From Amycolatopsis anabasis (GTDB taxonomy: Bacteria; Actinomycetota; Actinomycetes; Mycobacteriales; Pseudonocardiaceae), in assembly GCF_009765355.1 (NCBI RefSeq), contig NZ_VTHK01000015.1:62001-126000 (forward strand): a stretch of 64,000 bases of DNA, given 5' to 3'. Below the pieces are notes generated by a model. The model saw only the letters and a list, made by a program, of their open reading frames with translations, had not been told where the DNA came from and searched no databases. Made by a program: the position numbers and the translations under genes. Numbering within the stretch: position 1 is the stretch's first letter; every line of letters starts with the position of its first letter. Of this stretch, positions 7,397 through 15,812 are shown in pieces.

Positions 7397-8395
7397 ATGT
7401 CCCCACGTCGCAGCCTCGTCCTCGCCGCCGCGTCCGCGCTGGCCGTGGTGGTCGCCACCGGTACGGCCACGGCGAGTGAACAGGTCCCGTCCGATGTCAC
7501 CGCGATGGCGATCAAACAGGTCGCCGGTGGGCTCAAGGAAGCCTGGGCGGTCGATTTCCTCCCCGACGGAACGGCCCTGTTCACCGAGAAGGATTCCAAG
7601 AAGATTCGCAAGATCGACAAGGCGGGCAAGGTTTCCGACGTCCAGACGGTCCCCGGGGTCAGCGTGACCAAGGAGGCCGGGCTGCTCGGGCTCGCCGTGT
7701 CCCCGAAGTACGCCCAGGACCAGACCGTCTTCATCTACTACACCAGCGGCTCCGACAACCGGATCGCGAAGCTGAAGCTGGGCGAGACGCCCCAGCCGAT
7801 CCTCACCGGGATCCCGCGGGGCGCCCAGTACCACCAGGGCGGGCGGATCAAGTTCGGCCCGGACGGGTACCTCTACGCGGGCACCGGCGACGCGAAGAAC
7901 AGCGCCAACGCGCAGAACAAGAATTCGCTCGGCGGCAAGATCCTGCGGATCACCGCCGACGGCAAGCCCGCGCCCGGCAACCCGTTCGGCAACGCCGTCT
8001 ACTCCTACGGCCACCGCAATGTGCAGGGGCTGACCTGGGTCGGCGACCAGCTCTACAGCTCCGAGATCGGGGAGAGCACCTACGACGAGCTGAACAAGAT
8101 CGACGCGGGGAAGAACTACGGCTGGCCCAAATGCGAGGGCAACTGCGATGTCGCGGGGATGACCAATCCGGTCAAGCAGTGGCCGACGTCCTCGGCGACC
8201 CCGAGCGGAATCGCGTTCTACCAGGGCAAGCTGTACATGGCCGCACTCAAGGGCGGAACGTACAAACTGGACACCAACGGCAGCGGCGGCAAGATCTACA
8301 CCCAGCTCGGCCGCACCCGGGACGAGGTCGCGGGCCCCGACGGCCAACTCTGGGTGGTCACCCCGAGCGCCATCCACACCGCCGACGGCAACTGA
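7397..8395 (+). CDS. Secreted PQQ-dependent aldose sugar dehydrogenase (GSDH family)
   Basis: 332 residues with a Sec signal peptide: basic MSPRRSLV, then an Ala/Val core ending near TATAS. The beta-propeller family motifs are AVDFLPDG, GLLGLAVSP, HQGGRIKFGPDGYLY (catalytic His region) and YSYGHRNVQGL (PQQ-contacting His-Arg). EIGESTYDELNKI and NYGWP are also characteristic. It oxidises aldose sugars outside the membrane using PQQ. It lies divergent from the complete pqq operon, so enzyme and cofactor genes are neighbours. The protein is slightly shorter than the typical ~350-450 aa. A 23-bp tandem duplication of the extreme 3' end follows the stop. Confidence 0.92.
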   Translation: MSPRRSLVLAAASALAVVVATGTATASEQVPSDVTAMAIKQVAGGLKEAWAVDFLPDGTALFTEKDSKKIRKIDKAGKVSDVQTVPGVSVTKEAGLLGLAVSPKYAQDQTVFIYYTSGSDNRIAKLKLGETPQPILTGIPRGAQYHQGGRIKFGPDGYLYAGTGDAKNSANAQNKNSLGGKILRITADGKPAPGNPFGNAVYSYGHRNVQGLTWVGDQLYSSEIGESTYDELNKIDAGKNYGWPKCEGNCDVAGMTNPVKQWPTSSATPSGIAFYQGKLYMAALKGGTYKLDTNGSGGKIYTQLGRTRDEVAGPDGQLWVVTPSAIHTADGN

Positions 8396-8842
8396 CCCAT
8401 CCAGCCGACGGCAACTGACCCCACCCGCCCACCCCTGGGCCACCCGGACGGCCCCGCCCCTGGACCACCCCGGGACCGCCCCGCCGACCACCCGCGACAC
8501 CCACCGATGCCCCGAACGCGCCCTTCACACCGCTAGGGGGAACCCCTTGAATCAACAGTAACGCGGAGGACCGACAGTTTCGGGGCACCATGTCCCGAAT
8601 GGGTCCTTCGCGTTGCTGGGAGCCCCCGGAATCAACGGTAGTTCGGGGGGCTGACAGTTTCGGGGGCGGGGGCGGGGGCGGGGGCGGGGGCGTGGGCGGG
8701 GTTGGGTTGTCGCGAGTTCCCCGTTTTGGTCGGGTGTGTTCCCCGTTTCGGTAGCCCGAGTTCCCCGTTTCGGGAGTTGGCGGGTGTCAAATGTGGCCTT
8801 CGGTGCGGGGATGCCGAAAGTGGCGGCACTTTCCGGGGTCCG
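8396..8842. repeat. Gene-free repeat block downstream of the sugar dehydrogenase
   Basis: No credible gene is present. The block starts with a duplicated copy of the dehydrogenase 3' end (8381-8398 repeated at 8404-8421). An imperfect ~60-bp direct repeat follows (8522-8585 and 8605-8665), ending in CGACAGTTTCGGGG or CTGACAGTTTCGGGG. The second unit contains the hairpin AGCCCCC/GGGGGCT. Then comes a tract of GGGGGC repeats (8661-8700) and three copies of a TTCCCCGTTTCGG-like word (8715-8780). The last word reappears in reverse orientation near 27765. It separates two convergent genes. Confidence 0.6.
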
Positions 8843-10210
8843 TTACCGGGTGGCGAATTCGAGTTCGGCCAGGGCGGTGTCCAGGTGGGTGAGGATGCGT
8901 TGCAGGTGCGGGACGCTGCGGCGGCAGCCGGTGACGCCGAAGTCCAGGTTGCCGGCGTTGTTGGTGAGGGTGATGTTGAGGGCCTGGCCGTCGAGCAGGA
9001 CCGACGCCGGGTAGATCCCGTCGAGTTTCGCGCCGTTCCAGTACAACTGCTTGCGCGGGCCCGGCACGTTCGAGATGACGATGTTGAACGGCGGGCGGGT
9101 GTTCGCCACCACCCCGGGGATCGGCGAGATGCCGAGCTGGGCCACGTTGATCCCGGACAGCAGCAACGCCTGCAACGGGGTCAGCTCCTTGAAGATCCGC
9201 TTGGCGTCGCGCATCGACCGGTGGATCACCGCGAGCCGTTCGCCCGGATCCGGTTTGTGCGTGCCCAGGTTGCACAGCACCGCGCCGATGTTGTTCCCGG
9301 CCGCCTCCGCCGCGTCCGCGCGGTTGCGCATGGACACCGGCACCATCGCGACCAGGGGCTCGTCGGGCAGGGCGCGCTGCTCGATCAGGTAGTCGCGCAG
9401 CGCGCCGGAGCACATCGCGAGCACCACGTCGTTGCGCGACACCCCGGCGTTCGTGGCGATCGCGCGGACCCGGTCCAGCGGCCACGACTGCGCGGCGAAC
9501 CGGCGCGCGCCGCCGATCGGCACGTTCAGCATGGTCTTCGGCGCCTGCATCGGCAGGGTGAGCGTGTGTTCCCGGAACGCCTCGTTCGCGACCCGGAACG
9601 CGGCCGGGGCGATCCCGGCGAGCTGGCCGAACGTCCGGCGCGCGGTCCCGAAGACGCTGAGCGGCGCCCGGCCGTTCCGCTTGCCGTTCCGCGGGTGGCG
9701 CGATCCCCACGGCGGCGGGCAGTCCCGGTCCGCCGGATCGTCACTGAGCGTGCCCTGCATGTGTTTCAACGCCGACACCCCGTCCAGCAGGGCGTGGTGG
9801 ATCTTGCTGTACATCGCGAACCGGTCGTCCCGCAGGCCCTCCACCAGATGGATCTCCCACAGTGGACGGTGCCGGTCGAGCAGGGTGCTGTGCCAGCGCG
9901 AGGCCAGCTCCAGCAGTTCGCGGATCCGGCCCGGCTGCGGCAACGCCGAATGCCGGAAGTGGTAGTCCAGTTCCAGATTCTGATCGGTCGACCAGGCGAG
10001 GTGACCCATCGTGTTCACCGGCGGGGTCGGCCGGCGCCGGAAGAGATCGCGGATGTTCTCGCCCTGGATCAGTTCCCGCCGGAGATCGCTCAGATAGTCC
10101 GGCCCCGCGCCCTCGGGTTTCTCGAACAGCTGCAGCCCGCCCACGTGCATCGGATGCTCACGGGACTCCACGAGGAGGAACATCGAGTCGGTCACTGGCA
10201 TCAACGGCAT
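8843..10210 (-). CDS. Wax ester synthase / diacylglycerol acyltransferase (WS/DGAT)
   Basis: Acyl-CoA-dependent acyltransferase making triacylglycerol or wax esters for storage lipid. The catalytic HHxxxDG motif is HHALLDG at residues 138-144. Other family stations are the N-terminal MPLMPVTDSMFLLVE, RPLWEIHLVEGL, PVSMRNR and FNIVISNVPGP, the late conserved segment. The length of 455 aa is normal. It starts at ATG 10210; a second in-frame ATG 9 nt on is possible. It stands alone, divergent from the GST-like gene. Specificity for diacylglycerol or fatty alcohol cannot be read. Confidence 0.92.
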   Translation of the reverse strand: MPLMPVTDSMFLLVESREHPMHVGGLQLFEKPEGAGPDYLSDLRRELIQGENIRDLFRRRPTPPVNTMGHLAWSTDQNLELDYHFRHSALPQPGRIRELLELASRWHSTLLDRHRPLWEIHLVEGLRDDRFAMYSKIHHALLDGVSALKHMQGTLSDDPADRDCPPPWGSRHPRNGKRNGRAPLSVFGTARRTFGQLAGIAPAAFRVANEAFREHTLTLPMQAPKTMLNVPIGGARRFAAQSWPLDRVRAIATNAGVSRNDVVLAMCSGALRDYLIEQRALPDEPLVAMVPVSMRNRADAAEAAGNNIGAVLCNLGTHKPDPGERLAVIHRSMRDAKRIFKELTPLQALLLSGINVAQLGISPIPGVVANTRPPFNIVISNVPGPRKQLYWNGAKLDGIYPASVLLDGQALNITLTNNAGNLDFGVTGCRRSVPHLQRILTHLDTALAELEFATR

Positions 10211-10299
10211 TTCCGACCACCTCTCCTTCCGCGAACGCGCCGAGAGCGCCGAGTGTACGCATAATGCCGCCCGGTAAATAAGGCTCTAGGGTGGGTGGC

Positions 10300-11301
10300 A
10301 TGACGATCCCGACCGACCCCGAGACGGGCGAGTTCGTCCGGGCTCCCAATCATTTCGCCGCCCGCATCACCGCCGACGGCCGCGACGGCTGGCCGGTCGA
10401 GCCCGGCCGCTACCGGCTGGTGATCAGCAGGGCCTGCCCGTGGGCGAGCCGCGGGGTGATCACGCGCCGCCTGCTCGGCCTGGAGTCGGCGATCCCGCTG
10501 GCGATCGCCGACCCGATCCAGGACGAGAAGAGCTGGCGGTTCACCCTCGACCCGGACGGCCGCGATCCCGTGCTCGGCATCCGCTACCTGGCCGAGGCCT
10601 ACCACGCCGCCGATCCGGACTACACCGGCGGCATCAGCGTCCCCGCGGTGGTGGACGTGCCCAGCGGCAAGCTCGTCACCAACGACTACCCGCGGATCAC
10701 CCTCGACTTCGCCACCGAATGGACCGCGCACCAGCGCGCCGGGGCGCCCGACCTGTACCCGGAGCGGCTGCGCGACGAGATCGACGAGGTGAACCGGGGC
10801 GTGCACGCCGACGTGAACGCCGCCGTCTACGAAGCCGGATTCGCGTCCAAGCAGTCCGCCTACGACGACGCCTACGCCCGCCTGTTCGCGAAACTCGACG
10901 AACTGTCCGCCCGGTTGGCGAACCAGCGCTACCTCGTCGGCGACACGATCACCGAAGCCGATATCCGCCTGTTCACCACGCTCGTCCGCTTCGACCCGGT
11001 CTACCACGGGCATTTCAAGTGCAACCGGGAAAAGCTCGCGGAAATGCCGGTGCTCTGGGCGTATGCGCGGGACCTTTTCCAGACGCCCGGTTTCGGCGAC
11101 ACGGTCGATTTCGACCACATCAAACGGCACTACTACCAGGTGCACGAGCAGGTCAACCCGACGCGGATCGTCCCGAACGGCCCCGATCTCTCGCGGTGGG
11201 CGACCCCGCACGGGCGCGAAGCGCTCGGCGGCCGGCCGTTCGGCGACGGAACCCCGCCCGGCCCGCCGCCGGACGCCGAAGCGGTGCCCCCGCAGTGGTG
11301 A
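10300..11301 (+). CDS. Xi-class glutathione S-transferase-like reductase (glutathionyl/mycothiol-hydroquinone reductase type)
   Basis: 333 aa with the xi-class signature: catalytic Cys46 in RACPWASR, plus the C-terminal all-helical domain with ITEADIRLFTTLVRFDPVYHGHFKCN. These enzymes reduce thiol-hydroquinone adducts. Actinomycetes normally make mycothiol rather than glutathione, so the physiological thiol is probably mycothiol (inference). The start ATG at 10300 was chosen over a GTG 9 nt upstream. The stop overlaps the next gene's GTG (GTGA), so the two are translationally coupled. Confidence 0.87.
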   Translation: MTIPTDPETGEFVRAPNHFAARITADGRDGWPVEPGRYRLVISRACPWASRGVITRRLLGLESAIPLAIADPIQDEKSWRFTLDPDGRDPVLGIRYLAEAYHAADPDYTGGISVPAVVDVPSGKLVTNDYPRITLDFATEWTAHQRAGAPDLYPERLRDEIDEVNRGVHADVNAAVYEAGFASKQSAYDDAYARLFAKLDELSARLANQRYLVGDTITEADIRLFTTLVRFDPVYHGHFKCNREKLAEMPVLWAYARDLFQTPGFGDTVDFDHIKRHYYQVHEQVNPTRIVPNGPDLSRWATPHGREALGGRPFGDGTPPGPPPDAEAVPPQW

Positions 11302-12452
11302 CCCTCCCCGGCCACGCCGACATCGTGATCGTCGGCGGCGGGATCATCGGCGTCAGCTGCGCCTTCCACCTCGCCGAGGCGGGCGTCGACGTGCTGCTCC
11401 TGGAGCGGGGCGCGTTCGGCGCCGGATCGACCGCGAAGGCGGCCGGGGGCATCCGGTCCTCCTTCACCAGCCGGGTCAACATCGAACTCGGATTGCGCGG
11501 GCTGGCCGAGTTCGAGGGCTTCGCGAGCCGGTTCGGCCAGGAGATCGACTTCCGGCGGGACGGATACCTGTACCTGATCACCGATCCGGCCGATCTGCCC
11601 GCCTTCGAACGCGGGGTCGCGCTGCAGAACTCCTACGGGGTGCGCAGCAGGCTGGTCGAACCCGCCGAGGCGCGACGGGTGTCGCCGCTGATCGACACCG
11701 CCGGGCTGGTCGCCGCGCTGTGGTCGCCGGACGACGCGAAGGCCACCCCGGACTCGGCCGTGCAGGGCTACGCGCGGGCCGCCCGGCGGCACGGCGCGAC
11801 CCTGTGCCAGCGGGTCGAGGTCGAAGGCGTCACCCGGGACGGCGACACGATCACCGGCGTGCGCACCAGCGCGGGGAACGTGCGCACCGGCGCCGTGCTG
11901 TGCGCCGCGGGCGCGTGGTCGCGGCGGATCGGCGAACTCGCGGGGGTCGGCCTGCCGGTCGAGCCGTACCGCCGCCAGGTCGTGTTCACCGGACCGATCG
12001 CCGGGCTGCCCGCGTCGATCCCGCTGACCATCGAGATGCCGTCGACCTTCTACTTCCACCGCGAAGGCGACGGCCTGGCGATGTCGTTCTCCGATCCGCG
12101 GATCGAACCGGGATTCGACGAGCGCTACCGGGCCGGCGACTGGCTGCCCCGGCTCGCCGAACTCGCGCAGCGCCGGGCGCCCGCCGTCCTCGACGCGGGC
12201 ATCCGGACCGCCTGGGCCGGGTTGTACGAAATCACCCCGGACCACAACCAGGTGCTCGGCGAGTCCGCCGACGTTTCGCGTTTCCTTTACGCCACAGGGT
12301 TTTCCGGGCACGGCTTCCAGATGGGCCCGGCGGTCGGCGCGATCATGCGCGACCTGTACCTCGGCCGCGAACCGGAGATCGACGTTGCCGAACTCGACGT
12401 CCGGCGGTTCAGTGGAACCAGGAGTTCGGAACCCGAACACAACATCGTCTGA
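11298..12452 (+). CDS. FAD-dependent oxidoreductase, DAO/sarcosine oxidase-like family
   Basis: 384 residues. The N-terminal FAD-binding motif is IVIVGGGIIGVSCAFHLAEAG, followed by LLLERG. The middle LCAAGAWSRRIGELAG and C-terminal ATGFSGHGFQMGPAVG are typical of amine or amino-acid oxidases of the D-amino-acid-oxidase/SoxB/DadA superfamily. It oxidises an amine or imino acid, passing electrons to oxygen or an acceptor. The GTG start overlaps the GST stop. The PPOX-type gene starts 15 bp later, so the three form an operon. Substrate unknown. Confidence 0.87.
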   Translation: MTLPGHADIVIVGGGIIGVSCAFHLAEAGVDVLLLERGAFGAGSTAKAAGGIRSSFTSRVNIELGLRGLAEFEGFASRFGQEIDFRRDGYLYLITDPADLPAFERGVALQNSYGVRSRLVEPAEARRVSPLIDTAGLVAALWSPDDAKATPDSAVQGYARAARRHGATLCQRVEVEGVTRDGDTITGVRTSAGNVRTGAVLCAAGAWSRRIGELAGVGLPVEPYRRQVVFTGPIAGLPASIPLTIEMPSTFYFHREGDGLAMSFSDPRIEPGFDERYRAGDWLPRLAELAQRRAPAVLDAGIRTAWAGLYEITPDHNQVLGESADVSRFLYATGFSGHGFQMGPAVGAIMRDLYLGREPEIDVAELDVRRFSGTRSSEPEHNIV

Positions 12453-12467
12453 ATCTGGGGGCGCCGC

Positions 12468-13085
12468 ATGCGGGAAATCACCTCGGAAGCCGAGCTGGCC
12501 GAGCTGATCGGCACGCCGTTGCCGCGCGCCGTGGCCAAGGAGCGGAAAACGCTGCACGAACTGGACCGGCGGTGGCTCGCGGAATCGTCGTTCTGCCTGA
12601 TCGCGACGGCCGGTGCGGACGGCTCGTGCGACGTGTCGCCCAAGGGCGACCCGCCCGGGTTCACCGCGGTGCTCGACGACACCACGATCGCGATCCCGGA
12701 CCGGCCCGGCAACAAGCGGGCCGACGGTTTCCGGAACATCCTGGCGAATCCGCGGGTGGGCCTGCTCTACCTGGTGGCCGGGCGCGGCGACACGCTGCGC
12801 ATCAACGGCCGCGCGCGGCTGGTGCGCGACGCGCCGTTCTTCGACCGGATGGTGGTGCGCGGCCACCGGCCGAAGGTGGCGATCGTGGTGAACGTCGAAC
12901 AGGTCTTCTACCACTGCGCCAAGGCGTTCCTGCGGTCCGCGCTGTGGAAACCGGAGAACTGGCGGCCGGACGCGGCCCCGGCCCGCGCCCTCATCGCGAA
13001 AACCTTCGAACGCCCCGAGGAACCCCTCGCCGAGCTGGAGGCCTACTACGGCCCCGCCTACGCCGAACGCCTCTACCCGCCCTGA
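12468..13085 (+). CDS. PPOX-class FMN-binding oxidoreductase (MSMEG_1061-like)
   Basis: 205 aa, split-barrel flavoprotein related to pyridoxamine 5'-phosphate oxidase. The stretches AESSFCLIATAGADGSCDVSPKG, PGNKRADGFRNILANPRVGLLY and FYHCAKAFLRSALWKPENW are characteristic of the MSMEG_1061-like group. It probably binds FMN; its substrate is unknown. It follows the FAD oxidase by 15 bp and ends 12 bp from the convergent F420 gene, with no room for a terminator. Confidence 0.82.
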   Translation: MREITSEAELAELIGTPLPRAVAKERKTLHELDRRWLAESSFCLIATAGADGSCDVSPKGDPPGFTAVLDDTTIAIPDRPGNKRADGFRNILANPRVGLLYLVAGRGDTLRINGRARLVRDAPFFDRMVVRGHRPKVAIVVNVEQVFYHCAKAFLRSALWKPENWRPDAAPARALIAKTFERPEEPLAELEAYYGPAYAERLYPP

Positions 13086-13097
13086 CCCGCCCCGGAA

Positions 13098-13508
13098 TCA
13101 GTCGGTGAGCTTCAGCGTGATGACCGGGATGACGCGGGTGGTCTTCTCCTGGTACTCGGCGAACCCGGGCATGACCTCCACCATGGCGGCGTAGAGGCGG
13201 TCGCGCTCCGCACCGGTCACCTCGGTCGCGACCGCCTGGTGGGTCTCGGTGCCGATCTCCACGGTGACCTCGGGATTCGCCTTGAGGTTGTGGTACCAGG
13301 CCGGGTTCTTCGGGCTCCCCGCGTAGGACGCGATGATCACGAGCCGGTCGCCGTCGCGCAGGTAGGCGACCGGGCTGACGCGGCGCTCGCCGCTCTTGGC
13401 CCCGGTCGTGGTCAGCAGGAGCAGGGTGGCGCCCTCGAACGGACCGCCGACCTTGCCCCCGTTGGCCCGGAATTCCTCGATGATCTGCTGGTTCCAGTCC
13501 GCGGCCAC
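13098..13508 (-). CDS. Deazaflavin (F420)-dependent nitroreductase/quinone reductase family protein
   Basis: 136 aa split-barrel protein of the Ddn/FDOR-A family. Family features are LLLTTTGAKSGERRVSPVAYLRDGDRLVIIAS, GSPKNPAWYHNLKANPEVTVEIG and the C-terminal YQEKTTRVIPVITL. These enzymes use reduced F420 to reduce quinones or nitro compounds, often at the membrane as antioxidants. The start is a GTG. It is divergent from a MarR regulator 81 bp away, with two palindromes between, so MarR control is likely. Confidence 0.88.
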   Translation of the reverse strand: MAADWNQQIIEEFRANGGKVGGPFEGATLLLLTTTGAKSGERRVSPVAYLRDGDRLVIIASYAGSPKNPAWYHNLKANPEVTVEIGTETHQAVATEVTGAERDRLYAAMVEVMPGFAEYQEKTTRVIPVITLKLTD

Positions 13509-13526
13509 TCAGGCCCCCTTCTCCGT

Positions 13527-13569
13527 CGGGTAACCTCGATTACCCGGAGCCATTTGCTTTGAAAGCAAA
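13527..13569. promoter_or_regulatory. Two candidate MarR operators between the F420 gene and marR
   Basis: CGGGTAA-6nt-TTACCCG (13527-13546) and the perfect palindrome TTTGCTTT-G-AAAGCAAA (13553-13569) sit in an 81-bp divergent intergenic region. The size and symmetry suit a MarR dimer controlling itself and its divergent target. Confidence 0.45.
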
Positions 13570-13589
13570 GCTACTTTGGAGGCGCAGGC

Positions 13590-14057
13590 ATGTCAACCGA
13601 AGGTGGCGGGCCGACGGTCGACGAGGGGGTGCGGACGATGCTCCTGCTGATGCCGCGCCTGGTCGGCCGGGCCAAGCGGTTGCCCGTCCCCGAACAGCTC
13701 CGGTCCTTCTCGCTGGCTCCCCGGCACCTCTCCCTGCTGTCGTACCTGCTGTTCGACGGTCCGATGAACGTCAACGAACTCGCCGCCCGCCTCGAGGTCG
13801 CCCCCGCGACGGTGAGCCTGATGGTCGGCGACCTCAGCCGCCAGGGCGTGCTCGAGCGGCGCGAGGATCCCGGCGACCGCCGCCGGACGATCGTGAGCAT
13901 CGCCGACGAGCACCGGGAAGCCGTCGACGGCTGGCTCGCGCACGGCGCGCGGGCGTGGCGGACCGCCTTGGCGCCGTTGACGCCCGAGCAGCGGCGGCTG
14001 TTCATCGACACGCTCCGGACCTACGAACACGCGATCTGCGAAGGCTCCTGCGATTAA
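13590..14057 (+). CDS. MarR family transcriptional regulator
   Basis: 155 aa winged-helix regulator. The recognition region is MNVNELAARLEVAPATVSLMVGDLSRQGVLERRE, followed by the wing DPGDRRRTIVSI, the MarR signature. It is divergent from the F420-dependent reductase and probably represses it, responding to a phenolic, quinone or oxidant signal. It starts with ATG after GGAGG. Two palindromes upstream are candidate operators. Confidence 0.9.
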   Translation: MSTEGGGPTVDEGVRTMLLLMPRLVGRAKRLPVPEQLRSFSLAPRHLSLLSYLLFDGPMNVNELAARLEVAPATVSLMVGDLSRQGVLERREDPGDRRRTIVSIADEHREAVDGWLAHGARAWRTALAPLTPEQRRLFIDTLRTYEHAICEGSCD

Positions 14058-14149
14058 TTCGGCGACCGCGATAACGAATTGATATTCCGGATTCTGTACA
14101 CGTCTGTCGCAATTCTGGTCCGGCCATTGCCCCATTTGGCGGTCTTGTC

Positions 14150-14166
14150 GGATCGTTGAACGATCC
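14150..14166. promoter_or_regulatory. Candidate operator of the TPP/Hyu operon
   Basis: The perfect 17-bp palindrome GGATCGTT-G-AACGATCC lies 15 bp before the GTG start. The GTTGAAC core fits the general GntR GT-N-AC pattern. The GntR protein encoded fifth in the same operon (20417-21127) is the obvious candidate regulator; this is inference. Confidence 0.45.
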
Positions 14167-14180
14167 ATAGCCTGGAGGTC

Positions 14181-15812
14181 GTGCCCTCATCCGGAGCCCG
14201 CCACCTCGCCGACACCCTCACCGCACTCGGCGTCGACACCGCCTTCGGCCTTCCCGGCGTGCACAACCTCCCGATCTGGGAGGCCTTCGCCGACACCCCG
14301 ATCCGGCTCGTCGGCGTGCGCCACGAACAGACCGCCGCCTACGCCGCGGACGGCTACGCCCGCGCGACCGGGAGGCTCGGCGTCGCCGTCGTGACCACCG
14401 GCCCGGGCGCCGCGAACACCCTCGCCGCGGTCGGCGAGGCGCACGCCTCGGCCTCGCCGGTCCTGGTCCTCGCCACCGACATCCCCGCCGCGCTCCGCCG
14501 CCCCGGCGTGGTCCGCGGCGTGCTGCACGAGACGAGCGACCAGCGCGCGCTCTTCGCACCGATCACCAAGTCTTCGTACACAGTGGACAGTCCGGCGGAG
14601 CTGGCGCCCCTGGTCCGGCACGCGGCGGCCGAGGCGCTCCGGCCGCAGAGCGGACCGGTCTACCTGGGCGTTCCCGCCGACTTCCTGCGCCAGGAGGCGG
14701 TTCCCGGCCCGGACCGGGAACCGCCCGCCCCGCCGCCCTCGCCCACCGAGGAGGAACTCGGCCGCGCGCGGGAAGTCCTCGCGAACGCCGCACGGCCCCT
14801 GATCTGGGCGGGCGGCGGCGCCCTGCGCGCAGGCGCGGGCGCGGCGATCGGCGAACTCGCGACCCGGCTCGCCGCCCCGGTCGTCACCACCTTCGCCGCC
14901 CGCGGCCTGCTGCCCCCGGAACACCCCTGCCTCGCGCCGAATCCCGTCCACGCACCGGAAATCGGCGCGCTCTGGGACGAAGCCGACGTCGTCCTCGGCA
15001 TCGGCACCGACTTCGACGGCCTGATGACCCAGAACTGGCTGATGCCCCCGCCGCCCGCCCTGATCGCGATCAACCTCGACGCGCGGGACGCGGCGAAGAA
15101 CTACCCGCCCGATCGGCTCCTGCTCGGCGACGCCCGGGAAACCGCGGAGCGGCTCGCCGAGGGGCTCACCCCGCGCGCCGGGCTCGCCGAGCTGACCGCC
15201 CGCCTCAAGCTCCTGGACGAGCGGGTCCGGCGGCGCGTCCGCGACGAGGAACCCGGGGCCGCCGATCTCCTCGCCGCGCTGGCGGCGCTGCCGGAGAACA
15301 CCGTGCTGGTCAACGACATGTGCGTCGCCGGGTACTGGGCGGGCGGGTTCCACCGCGTCCGCGCGCCGCGCACGTTCGCCTACCCGATGGGCTGGGGCAC
15401 GCTCGGCTTCGGCTTCCCCGCCGCGCTCGGCGCCGCGACCGCCGCGCCGGCCGTCTGCGTGAGCGGTGACGGCGGTTTCCTCTACGGCTGCGGGGATCTG
15501 GCCACGCTCGCGCAGGAACGCCTGCCGCTCACCGTGATCATCGTCGACGACGGCGGCTACGGGATGCTGCGCTTCGACCAGGACCAGGCCGGTCTGCCGC
15601 ACCGGGGTGTCAACCTGACCACCCCGGATTTCGCAGCCCTGGCAAGGAGTTTCGGCATCCGCGCGCACCGGGTCGAGGGATTCGGGGCGGAGTTCCGCGG
15701 CAAGCTCGACGAGTTCGTGCGCACTGGGGAACCCGCGGTGCTGGTGGTCGGCGCGGCGCTGCGCCCGCCGGTCAACACCTCACCGCGGTGGTATCGGAAG
15801 GGGGAACGATGA
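14181..15812 (+). CDS. Thiamine diphosphate-dependent enzyme, acetolactate synthase-like
   Basis: 543 aa with three TPP-enzyme domains. The N-terminal Pyr domain contains the catalytic Glu in GVRHEQTAAYAADGYAR and then VTTGPGAANTL. The central domain has PLIWAGGGALRAGAG. The C-terminal PP domain has the Mg/TPP motif GDGGFLYGCGDLATLAQERLPLTVIIVDDGGYGML, with Asp where acetolactate synthases often have Asn. It decarboxylates or ligates a 2-oxoacid. There is no small regulatory subunit nearby, so biosynthetic acetolactate synthase is unlikely. It starts at a GTG after GGAGG and overlaps hyuA (ATGA). Confidence 0.85.
   Translation: MPSSGARHLADTLTALGVDTAFGLPGVHNLPIWEAFADTPIRLVGVRHEQTAAYAADGYARATGRLGVAVVTTGPGAANTLAAVGEAHASASPVLVLATDIPAALRRPGVVRGVLHETSDQRALFAPITKSSYTVDSPAELAPLVRHAAAEALRPQSGPVYLGVPADFLRQEAVPGPDREPPAPPPSPTEEELGRAREVLANAARPLIWAGGGALRAGAGAAIGELATRLAAPVVTTFAARGLLPPEHPCLAPNPVHAPEIGALWDEADVVLGIGTDFDGLMTQNWLMPPPPALIAINLDARDAAKNYPPDRLLLGDARETAERLAEGLTPRAGLAELTARLKLLDERVRRRVRDEEPGAADLLAALAALPENTVLVNDMCVAGYWAGGFHRVRAPRTFAYPMGWGTLGFGFPAALGAATAAPAVCVSGDGGFLYGCGDLATLAQERLPLTVIIVDDGGYGMLRFDQDQAGLPHRGVNLTTPDFAALARSFGIRAHRVEGFGAEFRGKLDEFVRTGEPAVLVVGAALRPPVNTSPRWYRKGER

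Noticed and set aside
8396..8842. Small coding ORFs in the GC-rich intergenic block
   Set aside because: Low-complexity translations (Pro/Ala repeats) arising from the GGGGGC tract.
10300..11301. Evidence for glutathione metabolism
   Set aside because: The xi-class GST fold alone does not show glutathione use; related enzymes in mycothiol producers are common.
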